Source: Nocardiopsis_C rhodophaea
GTDB lineage: Bacteria; Actinomycetota; Actinomycetes; Streptosporangiales; Streptosporangiaceae
NCBI RefSeq assembly: GCF_039530945.1
Contig: NZ_BAAAPC010000012.1
Span: 1 to 64,000 of the forward strand
Reading direction: 5' to 3'
Length of the DNA stretch: 64,000 nucleotides
A program made the translations under genes and the position numbers. Shown here piece after piece: positions 33,581-40,705 of this stretch. The first letter of the stretch is position 1. Each line of letters starts with the position of its first letter. The notes below the pieces were generated by a model. It worked only from the letters and a program-made list of their open reading frames with translations, was not told the DNA's origin and searched no databases.

Positions 33581-34752
33581 GCGCGGTGTCGGCGCACAGG
33601 CCCGCGCACCGGCCGGCCCGGCCGTGGTTCTCCTCGGGGCCCTGTGCCAAGAAGCCGGGCTGGGAGCCGGGCGAGCTCAAGGACGCGTTCGTGGGCCGCT
33701 CGTTCCGCCACGACCACGGGCGGGCCCGACTGCGCGAGGTGATCCGCAAGTCCAGGCGGGTCCTCGGGGTGCCGCCGGAGTACCGGGTCGGCATCGTCCC
33801 CGCTTCGGACACCGGCGCGTTCGAGGCGGCCATGTGGAACCTGCTGGGCCCGGTCGGCGTGGCGGTGTGCTGCTGGGAGAACTTCGGCTTCACCTGGCTT
33901 GGCGACGTGGTCGAGCAACTGCGCCTGCCCGACGTGCGGGTGCACCGCGCGCCGCGGTACGGCGCGCTGCCCGACCTGTCGCGGGTGGACTTCGCCCGCG
34001 ACGTCGTCTTCGCCTGGAACGGGACGACCTCCGGGGTGCGGGTTCCCGACGCGGAGTGGATCCCTGCCGAGCGCGCCGGACTGACCATCTGCGACGCCAC
34101 GTCGGCGTTGTTCGGGATGGAGGTCGACGTGGCCAAGCTGGACGTGGTGACCTGGTCCTGGCAGAAGGCGCTGGGCGGGGAGGGCGCGCACGGCATGATC
34201 GCGCTGTCCCCGGCGGCCGTGCGTCGCCTGCTCGAATACCGGCCGCCGTGGCCGCTGCCGAAGGTCTTCCGGCTGACCCGCGGCGGTCGGCTGCTGGAGG
34301 AGGTGTTCGACGGGTTCCCGATCAACACGCCCTCGATGCTCGCGGTGGAGGACGCGCTGGTCGCACTCGACTGGTGCGCCGACTCCGGTGGCCTGCCCGC
34401 CATGATCGCCCGGTCGAGGGGCAACCTCGAAGCGGTCGAGCGGTGGGTCGCCGCCAGCCCGCACGTGGCGTTCCTGGCCGAGGACCCGGCGACGGTGTCG
34501 CCCACGAGCATCTGCCTGAAGTTCACCGACCCGGGCTTCGAGCGGCTCCCGGAAGGCGAGCGGGCGGCCTTCACCGCCCGGGTGTGCGCCCGGATCGAGG
34601 AGAACGGGGCGGGGTACGACATCGCCCCGCATCGGGAGGCGCCGCCGGGCCTGCGGATCTGGGGCGGGCCGACGGTGGACCGGCGCGACGTCGAACTGCT
34701 GCTTCCGTGGGTGGACTGGGCGGTCGCGGAGACGCTCGCCGAGTTCGGCTGA
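33577..34752 (+). CDS. Phosphoserine-aminotransferase-like (SerC) class V transaminase
   Basis: 391 residues from the GTG at 33577 that overlaps the oxygenase stop. Features of SerC (alphaproteobacterial/archaeal branch): PWFSSGPCAKKPGW at the N-terminus, FRHDHGR, catalytic PLP Lys in VTWSWQKALGGEGAHG, DATSALFGM, and NTPSMLAVEDAL. SerC converts phosphohydroxypyruvate to phosphoserine and also acts on 3-hydroxy-4-phosphooxy-2-oxobutanoate. In this operon it would transaminate a phosphorylated 2-keto acid supplied by the GLYK-like and GlpD-like enzymes, giving a substituted phosphoserine. It is the last gene of the operon, converging on the YbaK-like gene. Confidence 0.9.
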   Translation: MSAVSAHRPAHRPARPWFSSGPCAKKPGWEPGELKDAFVGRSFRHDHGRARLREVIRKSRRVLGVPPEYRVGIVPASDTGAFEAAMWNLLGPVGVAVCCWENFGFTWLGDVVEQLRLPDVRVHRAPRYGALPDLSRVDFARDVVFAWNGTTSGVRVPDAEWIPAERAGLTICDATSALFGMEVDVAKLDVVTWSWQKALGGEGAHGMIALSPAAVRRLLEYRPPWPLPKVFRLTRGGRLLEEVFDGFPINTPSMLAVEDALVALDWCADSGGLPAMIARSRGNLEAVERWVAASPHVAFLAEDPATVSPTSICLKFTDPGFERLPEGERAAFTARVCARIEENGAGYDIAPHREAPPGLRIWGGPTVDRRDVELLLPWVDWAVAETLAEFG

Positions 34753-34767
34753 CGGCGCACCGCTCCG

Positions 34768-34794
34768 GCGCGGCGGCTGGTTGGCTGCCGCGCC
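34768..34794. terminator. Hairpin between convergent genes
   Basis: GGCGCGGC (34768-34775) pairs with GCCGCGCC (34787-34794) in the 46-bp gap between the SerC-like and YbaK-like genes. No T-run follows, so it is only a possible bidirectional terminator. Confidence 0.4.
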
Positions 34795-34798
34795 CGGG

Positions 34799-35287
34799 TC
34801 AGTCCCGGGCGATCGGCTCGATGCGGGGCTCGGCGATGGCCCTGTAGTCGGTGCTGGGCAGTGCGATGGTGCGGTCGAGGCGGGGGGCGTTGAAGAAGAC
34901 CTCGGGGAACTCGAAGACCTCGGGGTCGGCGATGAGCTCCAGCTCCTCGTGGAAGGAGAAGGGGGGAATGGTTCCGACGGGAGTCCCCGCGAGGCACTCG
35001 GCGACCTCGCGGGGGGCGAACCCGGCATAGACACCCTGGAAGAGGGATTTCATGCGGTCGAAATCGACGCGTTTGTCGCCGGGAAGGACGGCCGCGGCAT
35101 AGCGCCGCTCCTTCTCGGCGGTTTTGATCATCACGATGATGCATTTCGCGGCGTGCCGGGGATCGTGCCCGCGCAACCGGCTGACGGCCTTGGTGGCGCC
35201 TTCCGGAGGGTGCTCGATCACCCGGTAGTCGGCCCCGCGTTCGTCGAGCAGAGTGATCAGTTTTTCGTGGGTGTCTTCGGGGGGCAT
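34799..35287 (-). CDS. YbaK/ProRS-editing-type aminoacyl-tRNA deacylase
   Basis: 162 residues, single YbaK/EbsC-family domain: conserved Lys in THEK... and KRVDFDRMKSLF, with the GxxxGTIPPF loop (GTPVGTIPPFSF). These proteins hydrolyse amino acids mischarged onto tRNA in trans. ATG at 35287 with GAGAGG ~5 nt upstream. It lies directly beside a cluster that appears to make an unusual amino acid and beside a LysE/RhtB-type exporter. A self-protection role, clearing tRNA mischarged with the cluster's product, is therefore plausible. Alternatively it is a housekeeping editing factor. Which residue it edits cannot be told from sequence. Confidence 0.85.
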   Translation of the reverse strand: MPPEDTHEKLITLLDERGADYRVIEHPPEGATKAVSRLRGHDPRHAAKCIIVMIKTAEKERRYAAAVLPGDKRVDFDRMKSLFQGVYAGFAPREVAECLAGTPVGTIPPFSFHEELELIADPEVFEFPEVFFNAPRLDRTIALPSTDYRAIAEPRIEPIARD

Positions 35288-35372
35288 CGGATCCTCTCTT
35301 CCAGCGGGAGCATGCTACTACCGGAAGGGTCCGTGGTTGCGGACCGGACCGGAACAGAGCGGCCTTTCTGTA

Positions 35373-35412
35373 ATTCGTGTTGTGCGGCGTCCATTCGTGT
35401 CGTGCGGCGTCC
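35373..35412. repeat. Tandem 20-bp direct repeat upstream of the YbaK-like gene
   Basis: Two adjacent 20-mers (35373-35392 and 35393-35412) starting ATTCGTGT and ending GCGGCGTCC differ at one base. They lie 86-125 bp upstream of the YbaK-like start and just past the exporter stop, a position suited to a regulator site. Confidence 0.7.
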
Positions 35413-35436
35413 GGCGGTGCGTTGAGGGGACCGGCG

Positions 35437-36072
35437 TCATGTCCAGCGGATGACCTGTTCGGCGAGGAGTGCCCCGCCGAGCACGATCAGCGTGATTCCG
35501 GAGAGCGCCGAAATCCACTTCGACGCGGCCCCCCAGCGGCGCAGGACGGCGCGTGTTGCGAATCCAAGCACGATGTAGAAGGCCCCGCACGTGGCGGCGA
35601 AGACCAGCCCGAGCACGGCCAGTTGCGCCGGAAGCGGCCAATCCGCGGTCGTGTCGGCGAATTGCGGCAGCAGCGCGACCATGATCAGTAGACCCTTGGG
35701 GTTGAGCATGCTGACCGCCACGCCGGACACGAGGTCGCCGTGCCGGGATTCGCGGCGCCGCGGCTCTTCCGGCCGTTCGAGGGACGGCGACGAGGGAGCG
35801 CCGCGGAGGATGCCGATGCCGATGTAGACGAGGAATACCGCGCCCGCACCGGTGAGGAGCGCGAGAAGCGGTTCGGACCGGGCGACGAGCGCGCCGACGC
35901 CGACGGCGACGAGCGCGCCCACGGCGCTGTACCCGACGAAGAGCCCTCCGGCGCCGGCCAGTACGTTTCCGCGCCGCGACCCGAGCGCGACGATGAACGC
36001 CCAGTCGGGGCCGGGAATGGCGATCAGTGTAAAGATCACGGCCCAGTACGCCAGGAGCAGGGTCGGATTCAC
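35437..36072 (-). CDS. LysE/RhtB-family amino-acid exporter
   Basis: 211 residues with the LysE-family pattern: N-terminal IAIPGPDWAFIVALGSRRG, about six hydrophobic segments, and MLNPKGLLIMVALLPQF in the middle. Family members export lysine, arginine, homoserine, threonine or related amino acids through the inner membrane. It is divergent from an Lrp/AsnC regulator (106-bp spacing), the standard arrangement for amino-acid-responsive exporters. Beside a cluster proposed to yield a hydroxylated amino acid, it is the natural candidate for product export. Confidence 0.9.
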   Translation of the reverse strand: MNPTLLLAYWAVIFTLIAIPGPDWAFIVALGSRRGNVLAGAGGLFVGYSAVGALVAVGVGALVARSEPLLALLTGAGAVFLVYIGIGILRGAPSSPSLERPEEPRRRESRHGDLVSGVAVSMLNPKGLLIMVALLPQFADTTADWPLPAQLAVLGLVFAATCGAFYIVLGFATRAVLRRWGAASKWISALSGITLIVLGGALLAEQVIRWT

Positions 36073-36164
36073 GTGGCATCTCCTGTGATCGGCTGCCCTT
36101 CGACGCTACGCGAGACAACCCCAAACTTATTCCCAATTTTTCCAGCGCCTGCCGGGGACATCGG

Positions 36165-36170
36165 TAATAT
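36165..36170 (+). promoter_or_regulatory. -10 box (TAATAT), leaderless lrp-type transcript
   Basis: TAATAT lies 9 nt before the GTG start of the Lrp-type regulator and there is no Shine-Dalgarno. Transcription would begin at or next to the start codon, giving a leaderless mRNA. Confidence 0.55.
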
Positions 36171-36178
36171 CTACTAAT

Positions 36179-36631
36179 GTGGATTCGATTGATAGAAAAA
36201 TCCTCTCCGAGGTGCAGTCCCACGGCAGACTCTCGGTCACCGACCTCGCAGATCGGATCGGCCTCAGCGTGTCCCCGACCCACCGGCGTCTGCGCGAACT
36301 CGAACAGTCCGGCACCATTCGCGGTTATCGCGCGGTGGTGGATCCCGAAGCGGTCGGCCTCACCTTCGAAGCCTTGGTCTTTGTGACCATGAAGCAGGAG
36401 GACCGCGACACGCTGCTCGGTTTCGAAGAGGCGCTCAACGCGGTACCGAATGTGCTCCAAGCCCAGCGACTGTTCGGCGACCCCGACTACCTGGTCCGGG
36501 TCCGGACCAAAGATCTGTCCTCCTATGTCGAGCTGGAGGACCATGTCCTGGCCACGCTGCCGGGTGTGCAGCGGCTGAACTCCACACTCGTCATGAAACA
36601 CGTCGTCACCGACCGCGCCATTCCGACCTGA
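36179..36631 (+). CDS. Lrp/AsnC-family transcriptional regulator
   Basis: 150 residues: N-terminal HTH (DRKILSEVQSHGRLSVTDLA, LSVSPTHRRLRELE) and C-terminal RAM ligand-binding domain (VPNVLQAQRLFGDPDYLVRV). Frame and HTH register fix the GTG at 36179, since the ATG two bases upstream is out of frame. It is divergent from the LysE-type exporter, which it most likely activates in response to an amino acid. It could also sense the cluster product. Confidence 0.92.
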   Translation: MDSIDRKILSEVQSHGRLSVTDLADRIGLSVSPTHRRLRELEQSGTIRGYRAVVDPEAVGLTFEALVFVTMKQEDRDTLLGFEEALNAVPNVLQAQRLFGDPDYLVRVRTKDLSSYVELEDHVLATLPGVQRLNSTLVMKHVVTDRAIPT

Positions 36632-36789
36632 CGACCCGCGCCCCCGCGGCGCCCGTACGGCGGTGACAGACCGTGATCCCGGCGGGTCGCGGCGGGGGCG
36701 GGCTGAGCCGCGGAGCCGCGTCCGCCGGCTCGGCCGCCGAGGTCGACGTCAAAGTGGGCGGGCAAGCCGGGCCCGTGCCTGCGCGCCGT

Positions 36790-36839
36790 GCGAAGCCCCA
36801 GGGCTGCAACGGTCGTGACACGGTCCGTGGCCTGGGGCT
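36790..36839. terminator. Terminator-like hairpin homologous to the tRNA-Lys one
   Basis: GAAGCCCCAG and CTGGGGCTTC form the stem ends. The right arm and its flank match 15029-15078 over about 20 identical bases. It separates the Lrp gene from the convergent beta-lactamase gene. Confidence 0.7.
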
Positions 36840-36876
36840 TCGTCGTGTGCGGGCCGGTGGGTCCAGCCGCCGCGGT

Positions 36877-37815
36877 CTAGGTCAGAGCGTCGACGGCCAC
36901 CTCGGCGGCCTTAGCGATGAGGGCGTCGCTCCGTTCGGCGTCCTTCTCGTCGCGGCTGGACATGACGGCGAGGACGATCGGGTCTCCCTCCGGGGGCCAG
37001 AGGACGGCGATGTCGTTGCGTGTGCCGTAGTTGGCGGTGCCCGTCTTGTCGCCGACCTCCCAACCGTCGGGGACCCCCGCGCGGATGAGGTCGTCGCCGG
37101 TGGTGTTCCGTTTCATCAGGTCGACGAGGAACGCCCTCTTCTCCTCCGGGAGCGTGTCGCCGAGGGTGAACGACCGCAGGGTGGTGGCCATGGCCTGCGG
37201 GGTGCTGGTGTCGCGGTCATCGCCCGGCGCCCAGTCGCCCAGGTCGGGTTCGGTCCGGTCCATGTGGATGGTGTCGTCGCCGACCTCCTCCAGCGCGGCG
37301 TCGAGACCGCTTGGTCCGCCCAGCTCACGGAAGAGGAGATTGGCCGCGGTGTTGTCGCTGTAGCGGATCGCGGCGTCGCTGACCTCCCGAAGTGTCATAC
37401 CGGTGTCGACGTGCTTCGTGGTGATGGGGGCGTAGTCGAGGAGGTCGTCCTCGGTGTAGGTGACGACCTCGTCGAGTTCGTCGAGGGACTTCTGCCGCAG
37501 CAGCGCACCGACCGAGAACACTTTGTGTGTGGAGGCGAAGGCGAATCGCTCGTCGGCGCGGTAGGAGGCGGCGTCGCCGCTTCCGGTGTCCACCGCATAG
37601 ACGCCGAGCCGCGCGTCGTATTCGTCTTCCAGTTTCTGGAAGGCGCGGTCAAGCGATGCCTGATCGGTCGATGGCGTGGCCGAGGCGGACGCGGCGGAGC
37701 CGGTCGCGCCGCTGTCCGTCGGCGCGCCGGTCGTCCCGCAGGCGGTCAGCGGAGCAAGCGCGAGTGCGGCCAGGGCCGCGAGCCCGGCCCGCCGCGTGGC
37801 GAGTTGGATCGGCAT
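36877..37815 (-). CDS. bla: Class A beta-lactamase, lipoprotein
   Basis: 312 residues from ATG 37815, preceded by AGGAGAGG ~12 nt upstream. Longer open frame upstream is Arg-rich and not used. A lipobox LTAC (Cys26) ends the signal peptide, so the enzyme is membrane-anchored. Class A motifs: STHK (catalytic Ser and Lys), YSDN, EPDLGDW with the general-base Glu, RDTSTP and GDKTGT. Asn170 of the omega loop is replaced by Gly, as in GES enzymes, which can alter spectrum. It is divergent from a LysR gene and a second penicillin-recognising protein, matching the blaL-blaA-blaB inducible locus of Streptomyces cacaoi. Confidence 0.95.
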   Translation of the reverse strand: MPIQLATRRAGLAALAALALAPLTACGTTGAPTDSGATGSAASASATPSTDQASLDRAFQKLEDEYDARLGVYAVDTGSGDAASYRADERFAFASTHKVFSVGALLRQKSLDELDEVVTYTEDDLLDYAPITTKHVDTGMTLREVSDAAIRYSDNTAANLLFRELGGPSGLDAALEEVGDDTIHMDRTEPDLGDWAPGDDRDTSTPQAMATTLRSFTLGDTLPEEKRAFLVDLMKRNTTGDDLIRAGVPDGWEVGDKTGTANYGTRNDIAVLWPPEGDPIVLAVMSSRDEKDAERSDALIAKAAEVAVDALT

Positions 37816-38024
37816 GGTTCGCTGTCGTCCTCTCCTGTGCTGGAGCGCGCGTGGCTGCACGCGCAGGGCTGTGGAGTCTCGCGAGCCCGCCCGGGCCGCC
37901 CGCCGGAGTCGCCTCCGAGCAGCGCGCTGCGCGGCCACGGGCGCCCACCCTGTTCATCGGGTGGCCCCGCAACGCAGTCTCGGGGCGTACCGTCATGCTG
38001 TCGAAGACACAAATGAGTAGTTCC

Positions 38025-38039
38025 ATGCCGAAACGGCAT
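38025..38039. promoter_or_regulatory. LysR-type operator (T-N11-A palindrome)
   Basis: ATGCCG-AAA-CGGCAT is a perfect inverted repeat containing the LysR T-N11-A signature. It ends 11 nt before the LysR start codon in the bla/LysR divergent region, suiting autoregulation and bla control. Confidence 0.7.
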
Positions 38040-38050
38040 ACTCTTCGGCC

Positions 38051-38944
38051 ATGGACATGGTCGGTGCCTGCAAGGCCTTCGTGAGCGTGAGCGAGAGAGG
38101 CAGCTTTACCCTCGGTGCTGCCGCCGCGCGCATCCCGCAGCCGGTCGCAAGCCGCCGCATCGCGGCCCTGGAGAAGCATCTGGGCGGGCGGTTGTTCGAC
38201 CGTTCGACGCGCAGGGCGACACTCACGCCGTTCGGCCGCGACATGCTGCCGTCGGCCAAGCGCCTCGTCCAGCTGGCCGAAGCAATGGAGCACGAAGCGG
38301 AGCGTGCCAAGCTCACACCGCTGCGCGTCGCCGTGCCCGACACCTGCTCGACGCGGGACCTCGCGCGCCTTGACGGCGAGGCGCGCCAGCTGGGGGTCTA
38401 CTTGGACTTCCACCCCGCAGCGCCCGCCGAGAGAGCGGAGCTCTTGCGTACCCAGCAGGTGCGCGCCGCCATCGCCGATGTTCCGGAGGGCGAGGGCCGG
38501 TGGTCGGTGCCACTCGGCCTGGCGAGCGCGGCCGAACCCAGCGCCGATGCCATTTTCGTCGAGACCCTGCGTGTCGGCCGCGCGGCGTGGTCGTCGGGCA
38601 GGCGCCGTATCTGGATCCAGCCTGAGGACGACATCCCCCAGATCCGCGACCGCCTGATGCGCGTCCGCGACGCCGTCGGCCTCCAGCCCGCACAGGTCGC
38701 CGTCGCGCCGTCGCTCACGCGCGCCGTCGCGGATGTGCTCGGCTCGGCCGATTTCGTCCTGGCCTCGCACCGGCAGGCCCACGAGCTGGAGCTGGACTGG
38801 CGTCCGATCGGGGAGGTCCGCCTCACCCGCAGCTTCGACATCGTCGCCAGCGATGGCGAGAAGGCCGACCAGCTCCGCACCCACCTGTGGCGGGCCGTCG
38901 CCCGCTGCCTGGGCGCCGCGACCGATGGCGAGGTGGCGGCGTGA
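38051..38944 (+). CDS. blaA: LysR-family regulator of the beta-lactamase locus (BlaA-like)
   Basis: 297 residues. The N-terminal winged HTH (ACKAFVSVSERGSFTLGAAAARIPQPVASRRIAALEKHL is the LysR pattern, seen in shorter motifs GSFT and RRIAALE) is followed by LFDRSTRRATLTPFG and a substrate-binding domain. The order bla (divergent), LysR, penicillin-recognising protein is that of S. cacaoi blaL/blaA/blaB, where BlaA activates blaL on beta-lactam exposure. The stop overlaps the next GTG by 4 nt. Confidence 0.92.
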   Translation: MDMVGACKAFVSVSERGSFTLGAAAARIPQPVASRRIAALEKHLGGRLFDRSTRRATLTPFGRDMLPSAKRLVQLAEAMEHEAERAKLTPLRVAVPDTCSTRDLARLDGEARQLGVYLDFHPAAPAERAELLRTQQVRAAIADVPEGEGRWSVPLGLASAAEPSADAIFVETLRVGRAAWSSGRRRIWIQPEDDIPQIRDRLMRVRDAVGLQPAQVAVAPSLTRAVADVLGSADFVLASHRQAHELELDWRPIGEVRLTRSFDIVASDGEKADQLRTHLWRAVARCLGAATDGEVAA

Positions 38945-39843
38945 GCGCCGAACACCTCCTCCGGGCCCTGCGCTCCGAGCTGGACGACGGCGGACTGTCC
39001 GGCTCGTTCCTCGTCCGCGACCTGCACTCCGGCGCGGAGATCGGTATCGAGCCCGACGTCGAGTTCCCGATCGCCTCGCTCGTCAAGGTCCCGCTCGCCA
39101 TCGCGACCCTTGAACGCATGAGAACGGGCGAACTCGACGGCTCCGCGCGCCTCCTGGTGGAGCCCGGCCGCAGCTCCGTTCCGGGGCCCATGGGGCTCAT
39201 GAAGTTCCGGCATCCGGTCGAGATCGCCATCGACGACCTGCTCTACCTCAGTACGTCGATGAGTGACAGTACGGCCGCGGACACGCTGTTCGACCTCACC
39301 CCTCCCGACCAGGTGGCGAAGATCCTGCGGTCCCTCGGCCTCGCGGGCATCACCGTCCGGCACATGATGCAGGACCTCGTCGAGACGCCGGCCGAACGCT
39401 TCGACCCTGGCGACGTCCACCTCGCCCACTCCCTGGCCATCGGGGCGGGAACGGCCGGGCGCGGACACCACATCGCCCAACTCGACGTCACCCGCGCGAA
39501 CTCCGGCTCCGCGCGCTCGTTCGTCGACCTGCTGCAGGCGCTGTGGACCCCCTCCGCCATCCCCGCCGAGGTCGCCGAGCGCGTGCGCATGCTCATGGGC
39601 GAGAACGTGCTGCGCCACCGCCTCGCCCCCGACTTCACCTCCGACGCGTCCAAGTGGTCATCGAAGACGGGGACGCTGCTCAACCTCCGCCACGAGGCCG
39701 GCGTCGTCGAACACGCCGACGGCCAGACCTTCGGCGTCGCCGTCCTCACGGAATCGCGCGTCCCGGCGATCAACCAACCGGGAGCCGAGGCGGTCATGGC
39801 GCAGGTCGCGAAGAGGCTGCGCGACCAGCTGCGGATGGCGTAG
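38941..39843 (+). CDS. blaB: Penicillin-recognising serine protein (BlaB-like), beta-lactamase fold
   Basis: 300 residues from the GTG at 38941 overlapping the LysR stop. No signal peptide, so it is probably cytoplasmic. Serine beta-lactamase-fold motifs are present: ASLVK (SxxK), SMSDS (SxS-type second motif) and SKTGT (KTG). The omega-loop Glu region of class A is not recognisable. In S. cacaoi, BlaB is required with BlaA for induced blaL expression and is thought to sense beta-lactam. The same role is likely here. Confidence 0.88.
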   Translation: MSAEHLLRALRSELDDGGLSGSFLVRDLHSGAEIGIEPDVEFPIASLVKVPLAIATLERMRTGELDGSARLLVEPGRSSVPGPMGLMKFRHPVEIAIDDLLYLSTSMSDSTAADTLFDLTPPDQVAKILRSLGLAGITVRHMMQDLVETPAERFDPGDVHLAHSLAIGAGTAGRGHHIAQLDVTRANSGSARSFVDLLQALWTPSAIPAEVAERVRMLMGENVLRHRLAPDFTSDASKWSSKTGTLLNLRHEAGVVEHADGQTFGVAVLTESRVPAINQPGAEAVMAQVAKRLRDQLRMA

Positions 39844-39940
39844 CTCCCTGCGCGGATCGGATCGGTCCCGGGGGAAACTGCTACCTTTTCCCTTTTGTGT
39901 TCGATTTTTGGTGATGCTTGCGGCATGAACGCTTCGGATC

Positions 39941-40705
39941 GTGCCGAACGCCGCAGTTACTCGCCCTGATGCCCTTGGGAAGCTTGGGAAGCAGGTGGAT
40001 GGCGTGACAGAGGCTCGTCGGTGGAGCCTCATCGGGATGCTTGCGTGGGTAGGAGTCGCGCTCGCCATCGCCGGAGGATTACTCGCGGTCGTGACGAGGG
40101 TCGCGGCGCTTGTCGTCGAGGCTGACGAGTACTGGCGCGATACCAACGGGGGCTGGATCTGGGCGATCGGTATCGCCGCCGTTGTGTCGGAGGCCGCTCT
40201 GCACCGGCGGCTCGAAGACGACCTGCCTCACACGGGTCAAGGGCAGAACATGTACACGCTGGTATTGGTTAGCTCGACAGTGGTTACGTTTCTGGCGGCC
40301 TGCATCTATTTTCCCGAGACCACATTCGTTTCGACCACTGACGAGACCTCTAGCTACTCGCCTGATCCGTTTCTCGCGGTTACTTGGGCGAGTTTGTGTG
40401 CTGTGGGTGTCGGCACAATGCTTCTCGTCTGTGCCGAGAGCAAGCCGTGTCCCCGCCCGCTCCGGACCGCCATCGCGGGTGTGGCCATGGGTGTGCTCCT
40501 TGTCATTTCGGCCGCTGCGGTGGCGGCCGCTGCGAGTCTCATCGCGCCGACGAGGCAGGCGGGCGAGCCCGTCTCGCAACGTGATCGAGCAACTGAGCGA
40601 AGCGATTCGTCAGGTACCGCCAGAATCTTGGCCTCGTCGGAAGGTGGTCGGGTATCGGAGCCCCACACCCCATCGTCGGACTCTGCTGTGGGGGTGGCCT
40701 TGTGA
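39941..40705 (+). CDS. Hypothetical membrane protein
   Basis: 254 residues if the GTG at 39941 is used. GTGs at 39995 and 40004 are alternatives that would place the start just before the first membrane segment. Four hydrophobic segments are visible (LIGMLAWVGVALAIAGGLLAV; GWIWAIGIAAVV; TLVLVSSTVVTFLAACIYF; and two near ALCAVGVGTMLLVC and GVAMGVLLVISAAAVAAAA), with a charged C-terminal tail. No family recognised. The stop overlaps the start of the next gene, so they form a pair. Confidence 0.65.
   Translation: MPNAAVTRPDALGKLGKQVDGVTEARRWSLIGMLAWVGVALAIAGGLLAVVTRVAALVVEADEYWRDTNGGWIWAIGIAAVVSEAALHRRLEDDLPHTGQGQNMYTLVLVSSTVVTFLAACIYFPETTFVSTTDETSSYSPDPFLAVTWASLCAVGVGTMLLVCAESKPCPRPLRTAIAGVAMGVLLVISAAAVAAAASLIAPTRQAGEPVSQRDRATERSDSSGTARILASSEGGRVSEPHTPSSDSAVGVAL

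Noticed and set aside
33577..34752. Primary-metabolism serC
   Set aside because: Start-stop overlap with the oxygenase and position at the end of the biosynthetic operon argue for a pathway role, though family chemistry is the same.
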